DNA from: Thiomargarita sp.
Lineage (GTDB): Bacteria > Pseudomonadota > Gammaproteobacteria > Beggiatoales > Beggiatoaceae
Reading direction: 5' to 3'
Assembly: GCA_020721005.1 (NCBI GenBank)
Contig: DYNP01000003.1
Coordinates: 62,001 to 126,000, forward strand
DNA: 64,000 bases
Shown: piece by piece, positions 27,167-35,402 of the stretch
Layout of the letters: every line of letters starts with the position of its first letter
Numbering within the stretch: the stretch's first letter is position 1
Notes under the pieces: generated by a model
Database searches by the model: none
The model's input: only the letters and a program-made list of their open reading frames with translations
What the model was told of the DNA's origin: nothing
Translations under genes and position numbers: made by a program

Positions 27167-27382
27167 TTAATATGAACGTTCTCTACGCAGTGAGTTATGC
27201 TTCACCTTCTTCAGGTGCCGTTTAACCGCCGCCGCCGCCTTTCTTTTACGGATGGTTGTCGGCTTCTCGTAAAATTCCCGTCGATGTACTTCCGCTAAAA
27301 TCCCCGCTTTTTCGCACATCCGCTTAAAACGACGGATAGCTCCCTCAAAAGTTTCATTTTCTTTCACTTTAACTTGTGGCAT
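27167..27382 (-). CDS. rpsU: 30S ribosomal protein S21
   Basis: S21 is a small basic protein of the 30S platform that helps base-pairing near the anti-Shine-Dalgarno sequence. The 71 residues from [21 protein letters not shown] to [10 protein letters not shown] match the family exactly, with the basic stretch [17 protein letters not shown] in the centre. A strong AAGGAGG lies 11 bases upstream. Two further in-frame ATGs (27406 and 27391) would add residues not found in homologues. This is the first gene of the macromolecular synthesis operon. The AT-rich DNA from 27383 to about 27480 should hold its promoter, read leftward. Confidence 0.96.
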   Translation of the reverse strand: MPQVKVKENETFEGAIRRFKRMCEKAGILAEVHRREFYEKPTTIRKRKAAAAVKRHLKKVKHNSLRRERSY

Positions 27383-27631
27383 TGAAAGCATAACCTCCTT
27401 AAACATAAGATGATAAAAATAAGTGAACTTTTTATTATAAGGATGTTTTATATCAAAAGTAAAGGCCTACCGTCATTGATCAGGGTCAATCAGCCCTTTT
27501 TTCCTAAATACATCCTTATTAAAGGGAGGAAATTGCCTCCCTCTCAATCGCCACTTGATCTCATGCAAGACCTTAAAATAAGTATGACAATGCACAATAT
27601 CACCCTCCTAAAACTGATCCTCCAAGCCTGC

Positions 27632-28078
27632 TCAAGGCGATTCGTCATCCACCAGGTGTTCTCCAGACCACCCTTTTTGACGGGCAGACTCTATGGCAGC
27701 TTCATAAATGCGAGAATGCTGAACCCGTAACTCAGCCGGCAACTGACTGGCCAAATGCCCAAATGGCTGCCAAGCCTCAAACACCTGATTATACAAATTC
27801 TGCAACTGCCCTTCACTCCACCCGGAACATTTTTCTGTCTCTGGAATAATCCCAAACACCCACGCATCCCGAATGATTCTCCCAATCTCACTCATCCCCC
27901 CAAAGTCATCCTGATCAATACCCACATATCTACGCTCATTCATACCGCTAACTCCATAACCGTCTAAAACCATCTTAATTGAAAGTGACTCTAAATTAAA
28001 AATCATTAACTCACTGGTAACACCAGCTATTCTCTCAATAAAACTTGAATAAGTCAACCACTCTATAGTATCATTCAA
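27632..28078 (-). CDS. Hypothetical protein (148 aa)
   Basis: The family is not recognised. The protein is soluble and acidic (many Glu and Asp), with a low-complexity Gly segment (DGYGVSGMNERRYVGIDQDDFGG) and a helical C-terminal half (AIESARQKGWSGEHLVDD). The open frame can only begin at a TTG, because a stop lies two codons upstream, or at internal ATGs, so the start is unsure. It lies between rpsU and the large poly-PAS gene, transcribed away from the latter. The flanking 162 bp to the PAS gene are unusually C-rich on the plus strand. Confidence 0.5.
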   Translation of the reverse strand: MNDTIEWLTYSSFIERIAGVTSELMIFNLESLSIKMVLDGYGVSGMNERRYVGIDQDDFGGMSEIGRIIRDAWVFGIIPETEKCSGWSEGQLQNLYNQVFEAWQPFGHLASQLPAELRVQHSRIYEAAIESARQKGWSGEHLVDDESP

Positions 28079-28240
28079 AACCTAACGAGGGAAGTTCTCC
28101 TCTCAAAAAATACCAATCCTACACTACCCAACACCCCAAAACCTAAAAATATCCCCCATTTCTACCCAAAAACACTGTGGACCCAATTATTACCATTTTC
28201 CACTTTTTAACCCACTTATTTGCCTAATTAACTTGCCTAT

Positions 28241-31200
28241 ATGTTACTTGAAAATCCATCTCACACTCACTTCTTCTCCGCCTGTCATTCCCTATTTGGT
28301 ATTGTGGGTTTTGCAGGCAACTTTCGACAAGTCAATCCTGCTTGGAAAAAAGTGCTCGGCTACACCACTCAGGAAATTTACAAAAGCCTATACATCGACC
28401 TTGTCCATCCCAAAGACAAAGAAAAAACGGAAGGCTTGCTGGAACAATTGGCTACCCCCGGCCACCTTAACTTTATCAACTTCACCAATCGCTTTCTACA
28501 CCATAATGGAGGCTATCGGGAAATGATGTGGGAAATCACCCGCGCAGACACAGAGCCTGCTTTTTTCCTGGTTGGTATGGAAATCACCGCTTACCATGCC
28601 CAAATGCAAGAAACCTTACAACTTGCCAAAGAAGACTTTGAATTTATTATGGAAAGTAAACGAGAAGGTGTGTTAGATTGGAATTTACAAACCCAACAAG
28701 TCCACTATTCTCCTCGTTGGCGAGGCATTGTTGGACACACCCAACAAGAATTGGGTCATCAAGTTGAAGCTTGGTACACCCTCATTCATCCCAACGATCA
28801 CCACAAAGTTGTACAAGAAGTGCAACGCTGTTTAAGAGAAAAAGACTATCCAGTTTACGAAAAAACCCATCGAATTCGACACAAAGAAGGTCAATATCGT
28901 TGGGTTCACAGTCAAGGGACTGTATTAAGAGACGAACAAGGACAAGCCTATCGTTTCCTCATCTCTTTTATCGACATCACCGAACGAAAACGCATGGAAG
29001 ATGCCCTGTATATCAGTGAAAAATATGCCAAACTGTTCTTTTTTCAAGGAGAAGCCACCCTATTGGTTAATATTGAAGGCAAAATTTTTGATCTCAACCC
29101 AGCTGCCTGTCGTCTGTATGGATACACTCGGGAAGAATTATTAAACTCCAAACAACCCGAAATCTTCACCGAATTAACCAGTCTCAAGACAGTTGAAGGC
29201 CAAAAATTCCTAAAAACCAAACACAAAAGAAAAGGCGGACAACTGTTCTCTGTAGACCTGATAGCCAGTGCTTGGGAATGGCAAAATCGCAAACTCTACA
29301 TTTTAACCATTCGAGACACCAGCAGCACTCAGGAACTCATTCAGTCCCTTACTGACCGTGAACAACAATACCAAACTTTTTTAAACAATTTGCCCGAAGC
29401 CCTCACCATTTGGAATTTAACCACCCAAAAACCTATTTTTGTCAACCAAACTGCGCGGGAATTATACGGATATTCTCCTCAAGAATGGCAAACCTGTCAA
29501 CCGGAATATTTGGGAATTGACCTTCAACAGCTGAAATTACTCACCTTACATCAATCTCAATATTTACTGCCCAACCTGGAATGGCAAACTGCCAAAGACA
29601 ACACTGCTTTTCCCGTCGAAATTGCCCTCAGCCGTTACCCTATTCAACAAGAAGATCACCTTTGCATATTGGTGCGAGCAGCGTACGATCGTCACAAACA
29701 GGAACAAGATTTACACCAATTACAAGGACTGTATGACCAATTTTTACAAATTGCTCCAGCCTTCTTCATGGTCCTGTCTGCTGACAACAAAATTATCTTT
29801 CTTAACAACACGTTACTGAATGAGCTGGGTTATGATTTGATTGAAGTTTTGGATCAAGACTATCTGATGTTACTGGTACCAAGCTCAGACCATCCTTTTA
29901 TCACTGACATTTTGGAGACCACGCTCAATACAAACCAACAAGTCCTTGCTGAAAGTACTCTCAAAACCAAACAACACACCTTATTGGCTGTGGAATGGCA
30001 TTACCTGGCCAGTCATCACCACACTCAGACTTTTATTGTTGCCATTGGCATTGACCTTAATCTCCGCAAGCATAGTTATCAACAACTGCGTTTGTACAGA
30101 AAGATCATTGAGACCGCTTGGGAAGCCTTGGTGATTCGACGCGCAGATGGCAAATTAATTTACTGTAATCCAGCTTATGAATCTCTGTTTAAAACTGATC
30201 AATCTCATTTTTATGAGCACGTCACCCCTAAAACTAACCTAGTGTTTACTCAAGAAATTATGCCCTTATTGCAGGCTGGAAAATCTTGGGAAGGCATCTT
30301 GGAAGTGATCGATGTGAATGGCAGACAATTTCCAACTTGGCAACGTTTTGCTGCCGTTTGCAATGAGCAGAGACAATTGTTATTTTTTTATGTCATGTTA
30401 CATGATATCAGTCACGAACAAAGTTTACGTGAACAATGTCAACAGTATGAATTGTTATTCCACTCTCTTCCTTTGGCTGTGGCTTATCAAGATAAAAATG
30501 GTTATATCGTTAAAGCCAATTCCAATTTAACTCATTGTTTAATTAAGGAAAATCAAGATTTGATTGGGTTGCCTTTGGAACAATTTTTACCCAAGGAAAT
30601 CATCGAGTGGTTTAGTCAAGAGAATGCGTTAATTTTACAAACGGGTCAGGCTAAATTGGGTATTTTACATCCTTTGGGTAAAAATTATTTTAAGACCAAT
30701 AAAATTCCTTATTACAATCTACAAGGAGAGAGCCTAGGAATATTGCTTATTTCTCAAAATGTCAATGAACAAATTCAATTGGAACAACGGATTAGAAGTG
30801 AGTATCAACAGTACGAATTAATTTTTGAATGGGCACCCGTGGCCATTATTTATAAAGATCCGCAGGATCGGATATTGCGCATCAATCGGGCAGCCGCTCA
30901 GTTATGTCAGCAAGTGGCAGAGGAATTGACTGGTCAAGTCTTTTCCAAAGTGATGCCTGTTGAAGTGAAAAAGTATCATGCTGATGATCTTGAAATATTG
31001 ACCACTGATCAGGCTCAATTGGGGTTGATTGCAGAATATCAAGAGGGTCGATATTGGCAGGTGGATAAAATACCAGGACAGCATGCTCAAGGTCAAATTT
31101 TGCTCATTTTTGCCACGGAAATCACTGAGCAAGTGCAGGCTCGACGGGAATTAATCTATGAAAAACAACAGTATGAAAATATTCTCCATCATGCTCCTTT

Positions 31201-32713
31201 GGCGATTTGGTGCAAGGATCGGCGCGATCGTTTGTTGTATGTGAATCAGTATTTGGCGGATTTATGGGACACCGTTCCTGAGAAATTGCAAGGGTTGGCT
31301 TTTCATGATTTGGATTCTGATTCCGAGTATCAACACAGTGATGCTAAGGTGATGAATACTGGTGAGGCTGAGTTGGGAATTATTGAGGATTATTTTCAAG
31401 TTGAATGGTTGGTTTATAAAATACCTTATAGAAAATCTGAGCAGATTGTCGGTCTCATTGTGTATGCTTTGGACATCAGTGATCAACGAAGTACTGAATT
31501 TCAGTTGCGTCGGGAATTGGAAATTGCTCAACGTAATGAGAGAGTGTTACAAATTGGTATTGATAGTTTGCCAGTGATGGTTTATGCCACCGATCATGAG
31601 GGGCAGATTGTGGTTTGGAATCGTAAATGTGAGCAGGTGACCGGGTATTCTTCTCATGAAATTATTGGCAATTCAGAGGCTTGGGAGTTATTGTATCCGG
31701 AGACTGAATATCGGGAGCAGGTGTTGAGCATGAATTTGTTGAAACATCATGAGAATTTGCAACATTGGGAATGGCAGTTGTTTTGTAAAAATGGGTTGCA
31801 GAAAACTGTGGCTTGGTCGATGATCAGTCAGGGCAATGGTGGAGATTTTTCTGCGGAAATGGAGTCTGCTGCAGTGGACCTGGAGTCACCCTGGGAATGG
31901 AGTATTGGGGAAGATGTGACGGAACGGGAGCAGATCTTACAGTCCATTCAGGAGAATGAAATGCGTTTGCGTTTGGCTATTGAGAATTTGCCGATGATGA
32001 TTTGTGCTTTGGATGAAGATGGTCATTTTGTGTTGTGGAATCAAGAGTGTGAGCAGATCACCGGGTTTAATAAGTTGGAAATTATTGGTAACCCGAAGGC
32101 TTGGGAGTTGTTGTATCCTGATCGGGAATATAGAGAGCAGTTGTTGGAGACCCAGAGAGATATGTTGCAGCAGTACGGAGGAATTCGGCAGTGGGAACTT
32201 AAGTTGCAGTGTAAGGAAGAGGTTTGGAAAACAGTGTCTTGGTCGGTGTCTAATCAGGTTAATATGGGAGGATTTGCCATTTGGTGGATTGGACAGGATA
32301 TGACTGAGCAGGAGCAGGTGTTGGAGCAGTTGTGTGACAGTGAAGAGCGGTTGGGATCCTTGTTGCAGAGTATGCCGGTGATGGTAAAGGCTTATGATGA
32401 GCAGGGTACTTTGTTGGTCTGGAATCGTTGTTGTGAGCGGGTGACGGGTTATCAGGCTGGAGAGTTGAGAAATTGGGAGGGAGAGAGTGCTTTGTTATAT
32501 CAGTCTCAGTGTGATATGGGTGGATCTGATTGGGTGGCATGTGATTTGGGTTTGTCTTGTTTAACCACTTATTTTTTAAAGCGAAAGTTTGCATTGCGGA
32601 CCAAGGAGGGGGGAGTAAAAATGGTGATGTGGTCTAATGTTTCTTCAGAATACCCTATTTCGGGTTGGTACAGTTGGTGGATTGGGGAAGAAGTGGAAAT
32701 TGCTGAATTATAA
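28241..32713 (+). CDS. Giant multi-PAS protein (about 12 PAS domains) without visible output domain
   Basis: The 1490-residue protein consists almost wholly of PAS sensor domains. They begin near residues 13, 126, 258, 372, 494, 615, 732, 852, 973, 1098, 1238 and 1366. Typical PAS cores are seen, for example GKIFDLNPAACRLYGYTREEL, GKLIYCNPAYESLF and GQIVVWNRKCEQVTGYS. PAS 2 and its flank (YRWVHSQGTVLRDEQG) are of the PAS-3/PAC type. The last three units are close copies of one another and share EIIGN..AWELLYP. There is no histidine-kinase, GGDEF, EAL, HD-GYP or methyl-accepting domain, and no membrane segment. It may be a scaffold sensor. No clear ribosome site precedes the ATG. Confidence 0.87.
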   Translation: MLLENPSHTHFFSACHSLFGIVGFAGNFRQVNPAWKKVLGYTTQEIYKSLYIDLVHPKDKEKTEGLLEQLATPGHLNFINFTNRFLHHNGGYREMMWEITRADTEPAFFLVGMEITAYHAQMQETLQLAKEDFEFIMESKREGVLDWNLQTQQVHYSPRWRGIVGHTQQELGHQVEAWYTLIHPNDHHKVVQEVQRCLREKDYPVYEKTHRIRHKEGQYRWVHSQGTVLRDEQGQAYRFLISFIDITERKRMEDALYISEKYAKLFFFQGEATLLVNIEGKIFDLNPAACRLYGYTREELLNSKQPEIFTELTSLKTVEGQKFLKTKHKRKGGQLFSVDLIASAWEWQNRKLYILTIRDTSSTQELIQSLTDREQQYQTFLNNLPEALTIWNLTTQKPIFVNQTARELYGYSPQEWQTCQPEYLGIDLQQLKLLTLHQSQYLLPNLEWQTAKDNTAFPVEIALSRYPIQQEDHLCILVRAAYDRHKQEQDLHQLQGLYDQFLQIAPAFFMVLSADNKIIFLNNTLLNELGYDLIEVLDQDYLMLLVPSSDHPFITDILETTLNTNQQVLAESTLKTKQHTLLAVEWHYLASHHHTQTFIVAIGIDLNLRKHSYQQLRLYRKIIETAWEALVIRRADGKLIYCNPAYESLFKTDQSHFYEHVTPKTNLVFTQEIMPLLQAGKSWEGILEVIDVNGRQFPTWQRFAAVCNEQRQLLFFYVMLHDISHEQSLREQCQQYELLFHSLPLAVAYQDKNGYIVKANSNLTHCLIKENQDLIGLPLEQFLPKEIIEWFSQENALILQTGQAKLGILHPLGKNYFKTNKIPYYNLQGESLGILLISQNVNEQIQLEQRIRSEYQQYELIFEWAPVAIIYKDPQDRILRINRAAAQLCQQVAEELTGQVFSKVMPVEVKKYHADDLEILTTDQAQLGLIAEYQEGRYWQVDKIPGQHAQGQILLIFATEITEQVQARRELIYEKQQYENILHHAPLAIWCKDRRDRLLYVNQYLADLWDTVPEKLQGLAFHDLDSDSEYQHSDAKVMNTGEAELGIIEDYFQVEWLVYKIPYRKSEQIVGLIVYALDISDQRSTEFQLRRELEIAQRNERVLQIGIDSLPVMVYATDHEGQIVVWNRKCEQVTGYSSHEIIGNSEAWELLYPETEYREQVLSMNLLKHHENLQHWEWQLFCKNGLQKTVAWSMISQGNGGDFSAEMESAAVDLESPWEWSIGEDVTEREQILQSIQENEMRLRLAIENLPMMICALDEDGHFVLWNQECEQITGFNKLEIIGNPKAWELLYPDREYREQLLETQRDMLQQYGGIRQWELKLQCKEEVWKTVSWSVSNQVNMGGFAIWWIGQDMTEQEQVLEQLCDSEERLGSLLQSMPVMVKAYDEQGTLLVWNRCCERVTGYQAGELRNWEGESALLYQSQCDMGGSDWVACDLGLSCLTTYFLKRKFALRTKEGGVKMVMWSNVSSEYPISGWYSWWIGEEVEIAEL

Positions 32714-32805
32714 ATGATTACGTGTTGTAAAATTGTTGTTGGGTATCTCTCCTAAGTTGTGTTAAAATGGCTTGGGTCAGTGGAAACTTTTTATAAGGAG
32801 TAACT

Positions 32806-34332
32806 ATGTTGTTGGCGTTAAAATTGATTATATTGGCGATTTTGTTTGTGATTAGCGGCGGTAGTTTATTTTCCGAAACATTTAGAAAAAATCTGTATTT
32901 AGGATTGTCCGCTGGAGCGATTGCTAGCTTGACACTGAGTTATATGTTATATGATGTGATGAGGGAGATGCATTTTATTCCTGAAAATCCAGTGGGACCT
33001 GTTATTTCTTTATCTCCTTCAAAAGAGACTAAAATTCAGCCTCCTCCAACTGAGGTAGTGGTTAAGGAGCCCCTTCGGCCTAAAATTCCAGTTTTGCCTG
33101 CTTCTGATAAATTGCCCTTGAATGCCGAGGGTCAAGTGGATTTTGCGGCGGTGTTTTCTCCAGTGATGTCGGAGCGGGATGTGTTGGAGACCAATGCCGA
33201 ATTTGCCGAACGGCAGCGGTATTTTGAAGTGCATAAACAGGCACTTATCAATACTTTGAATGAAGCCAGTTTGCAACAGTTGTCTGGAGTGCAGGCTGGG
33301 ATCGTGTCTTTGGTGTTGGATAAGGCGCATTATGATGTGGACACTGGGGTTTTTAAAGTGTCTGTGCAGTGGTTAGCCTGGCCCCAACAGTTTGTATCTT
33401 CCTTGACTAACCCGGTTTTGGAAGGTGTTTTCCAGGTTGGACGGGAAGATGTCAAGCAATTATATGCTGAGGGCACTGAAAAAGCATTGTTTATCACTGT
33501 GACTGGAGATCATCAGTTACAAAGCAGTTTTTTAAGCGGAATTGGGAAAACATTTCCTCTCAACTTGGAGTTGTCATCCGCAAATCAAGTTTCTCAGGAA
33601 AAATTGGCTGCAGGTCAAGTATTTCAAGATTCATTGAAAGATGGAGGCTTGGGTCCCAAAATGGTGTGGATTCCCAAAGGCCCATTTGATATGGGCAGTG
33701 ATACGGGAGACAGTGATGAAAAACCGGTGCACAAAGTGACCATAGATTACGATTATGCCATGAGTCAATATGAAATTACATTTGATGACTATGATCGATT
33801 TTGCGAGGCCACAGGGCGCGCAAAGCCAGAGGATCAAGGTTGGGGGCGGGGTCAACGTCCAGTGATCAATGTGGATTGGAACGATGCCAAAGCTTATACT
33901 CAATGGTTGGCAGAGCAAACCGGTAAATCCTATTGGTTGCCGAGTGAAGCAGAATGGGAATATGCATGTCGGGCCGGAACCACGACTGCTTACTCATTTG
34001 GGGATGATGTAAACCAATTGGGAACTTATGCGTGGTACACAGAAAATTCAGGAGGAAAAACTCACCCGGTGGGTGAAAAAGAGCCGAATGCCTTTGGATT
34101 GTATGATATGCACGGAAATGTTTGGGAATGGTTGGAGGATGTGTGGCATTCGAATTATGAAGGAGCGCCGCTTGATGGAAGTGCGTGGATGAGTGGAGGA
34201 ACTTCTGACGCGCATCCCCTTCGTGGGGGTTCTTGGGACTACAATGACGATTGGTTGCGTTGTGCCTCCCGTAGTTGGAACAATACGACTGGCGGGAACA
34301 GCGGCTGGGGTTTGCGTCTTTCCAGGATGTAA
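32806..34332 (+). CDS. SUMF1/FGE-fold protein with membrane anchor
   Basis: The 508-residue protein has two N-terminal hydrophobic segments (about 1-22 and 30-48), a Pro-rich linker and a middle domain of unknown type (about 95-270). A formylglycine-generating-enzyme-like domain follows at about 285-508: MVWIPKGPFDMGSDTGDSDEKPVHKVTI, YWLPSEAEWEYACRAGT and LYDMHGNVWEW. The C-terminus RGGSWDYNDDWLRCASRS...GWGLRLS closes the fold. Many bacterial members of this fold are not true sulfatase activators, and some are hypervariable ligand binders diversified by retroelements. No sulfatase gene is near. It has a good AAGGAG site and lies 92 bp after the PAS gene. Confidence 0.85.
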   Translation: MLLALKLIILAILFVISGGSLFSETFRKNLYLGLSAGAIASLTLSYMLYDVMREMHFIPENPVGPVISLSPSKETKIQPPPTEVVVKEPLRPKIPVLPASDKLPLNAEGQVDFAAVFSPVMSERDVLETNAEFAERQRYFEVHKQALINTLNEASLQQLSGVQAGIVSLVLDKAHYDVDTGVFKVSVQWLAWPQQFVSSLTNPVLEGVFQVGREDVKQLYAEGTEKALFITVTGDHQLQSSFLSGIGKTFPLNLELSSANQVSQEKLAAGQVFQDSLKDGGLGPKMVWIPKGPFDMGSDTGDSDEKPVHKVTIDYDYAMSQYEITFDDYDRFCEATGRAKPEDQGWGRGQRPVINVDWNDAKAYTQWLAEQTGKSYWLPSEAEWEYACRAGTTTAYSFGDDVNQLGTYAWYTENSGGKTHPVGEKEPNAFGLYDMHGNVWEWLEDVWHSNYEGAPLDGSAWMSGGTSDAHPLRGGSWDYNDDWLRCASRSWNNTTGGNSGWGLRLSRM

Positions 34333-34456
34333 ATCTCAGCACTGTGTCCTTATGACCCTTTACTCTTTAAATCTTTTTACTCTTTAAATCTTTGTCTTTA
34401 CAGACTTAAAATCTGAGGGGAGGGGAAATTTGGGAATTGGCCGGCGCGGGGATTTT
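34333..34456 (+). other. Structured region after the FGE gene: possible DGR initiation-site analogue
   Basis: Directly after the stop is a pyrimidine-rich stretch with a tandem duplication (TACTCTTTAAATCTTT twice), then a near-palindrome CAGACTTAAAATCTG, a purine run GAGGGGAGGGG and a GC block GGCCGGCGCGGGG. In diversity-generating retroelements the variable repeat at a target gene's 3' end is followed by a GC-rich initiation site and often a hairpin. The resemblance is in layout only. No reverse transcriptase or template repeat is in the window. Confidence 0.35.
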
Positions 34457-34589
34457 GTAGACTACCCTAAATAAGTACAATCAATAGTCTGAACCAGAGC
34501 CTCAAGGATGATTATAAAAGGTAAAAATTTATGGAGGGTCTGCAAAGGTCTCTTATTGTGATATTGGCTGATCAAGCAACAAAAAGACA

Positions 34590-34629
34590 TTGCCCACCTA
34601 CCTGGCTTAGATAATTGTAGGGTGGGCAA
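34590..34629. repeat. Palindromic repeat unit (TTGCCCACC)
   Basis: Arms TTGCCCACC and GGTGGGCAA are perfect, extended by TAC/GTA after a one-base bulge, with a loop of about 16 nt. It lies in the gap between the FGE gene and the toxin-antitoxin cassette and could be a MITE fragment or a terminator of the FGE transcript. Confidence 0.5.
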
Positions 34630-34640
34630 CAGTTTCTCGT

Positions 34641-34691
34641 TACCTCGTTCCCAAGTGCCACTTGGGAATGCAGTCTTGACCGCGTCGCGGT
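34641..34691 (+). repeat. Left 51-bp inverted repeat of the toxin-antitoxin cassette
   Basis: This segment begins TACCTCGTTCCCAAGTG and contains two internal palindromes (TTCCCAAGTG.CACTTGGGAA and GACCGCG.CGCGGT). Its reverse complement recurs at 35218-35268 with only three mismatches, so the two arms bracket the toxin-antitoxin genes. Confidence 0.85.
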
Positions 34692-34728
34692 TTCAGTTGT
34701 TCACCTGAATTTATGAGGTAATAACAAT

Positions 34729-34929
34729 ATGACTAATGTGCATGAAATTAAGGAAGCGATTAGACATCTATCATCAGAAGATTTCTCATTGTTTAAGGAA
34801 TGGTTTTTAGAATTTGAGGCGAATCAGTGGGATCAACAAATAGAAAACGATATTCAGGCAAAGAAATTAGACAAATTAGCTCAAAATGCTTTAAAGGCTT
34901 TCCAAGCAGGCAAATGTACTGAATTATGA
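34729..34929 (+). CDS. Type II antitoxin (addiction-module protein)
   Basis: The 66-residue acidic protein matches the small antitoxins that begin with a helix of the pattern HEIKEAIRHLSSEDFSLFKEWFLEFEANQWDQQIE and continue DIQAKKLDKLAQNALKAFQAGKCTEL. The C-terminal part is the flexible segment expected to wrap around the toxin. The ATG follows GAGGT at nine bases. Its stop overlaps the toxin start by four bases (ATGA), the standard way of keeping antitoxin ahead of toxin. The complex would be expected to repress its own promoter, which lies in the 37 bp after the left inverted repeat. Confidence 0.85.
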   Translation: MTNVHEIKEAIRHLSSEDFSLFKEWFLEFEANQWDQQIENDIQAKKLDKLAQNALKAFQAGKCTEL

Positions 34930-35180
34930 ATCATCATGCAATGCCTGATTTTTGGAGGTTATATCAGCAATTACCTTTGGGAATACAGGCATTGGCAAGT
35001 AAAAATTTTGAGTTACTGAAACGAAATTCACGACATCCATCATTAAAACTCAAGAAAGTTAATGAGTATTGGACAGTAAGAGTTGGACTTAAATACAGAG
35101 CAGTTGCTATCCAAAAGGGTGGTGATGTTATTTGGTTTTGGATAGGTTCACATGCAGAATATGATGAGTTGTTGAAGTAG
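34926..35180 (+). CDS. RelE/ParE-superfamily toxin
   Basis: The 84-residue basic protein has the fold pattern of RelE/ParE/HigB toxins: two N-terminal helices (PDFWRLYQQLPLGIQALASKNFELLKRN), then the beta strands SLKLKKVNEYWTVRVGLKYRAVAI and VIWFWIGSHAEYDELL. The motif R.G..YRA...W.WIG.H.EYD is typical of the subgroup annotated as HigB/RelE-like. Such toxins cleave mRNA at the ribosome or poison gyrase. Which applies here is unknown. It overlaps the antitoxin by four bases, and only the right inverted repeat follows. Confidence 0.85.
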   Translation: MNHHAMPDFWRLYQQLPLGIQALASKNFELLKRNSRHPSLKLKKVNEYWTVRVGLKYRAVAIQKGGDVIWFWIGSHAEYDELLK

Positions 35181-35217
35181 TAGTGTAGGCAACGTTTTTT
35201 TGTTTACCTCGTTCTTG

Positions 35218-35293
35218 ACCGCGGCGCGGTCGAGACTGCATTCCCAAGTGACACTTGGGAACGAGGTAAAAGTGACACTTGGGAACGAGGTAA
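35218..35293 (-). repeat. Right inverted repeat plus 24-bp tandem duplication
   Basis: Positions 35218-35268 are the reverse complement of 34641-34691 with three mismatches. At its outer edge a 24-bp unit starting AAGTGACACTTGGGAACG is present twice in perfect tandem (35246-35269 and 35270-35293). The duplication at the outer edge suggests repeat slippage or repeated insertion of the element. Confidence 0.85.
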
Positions 35294-35340
35294 TTTGAGA
35301 TAATCAGTACCAATGCCTCTTTAACAAACAGCTAGAGGGA

Positions 35341-35367
35341 TAAAAAAAGGGACTCTTGTCCCTTTAT
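35341..35367 (-). terminator. Terminator of the pnp operon
   Basis: On the minus strand the stem AAGGGAC with loop AAGA pairs with GTCCCTT and runs straight into a tract of seven T, a textbook intrinsic terminator. It lies 36 bp after the pnp stop. On the plus strand the same stem ends in CCTTTATTAT and could also stop the toxin transcript. Confidence 0.8.
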
Positions 35368-35402
35368 TATCATTATCCCTTGTGGTTGACTGGGTCTATT
35401 GC

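Noticed and set aside
32259-32594. 111-codon frame antisense to the poly-PAS gene
   Set aside because: A shadow of the G/T-rich 3' end of the real gene. The product is low-complexity Pro/His/Asn with no homologous pattern.
34333-34640. A template repeat or reverse transcriptase next to the FGE gene
   Set aside because: No coding frame and no second copy of the candidate variable region were found in the window, so only the target-like end is reported.
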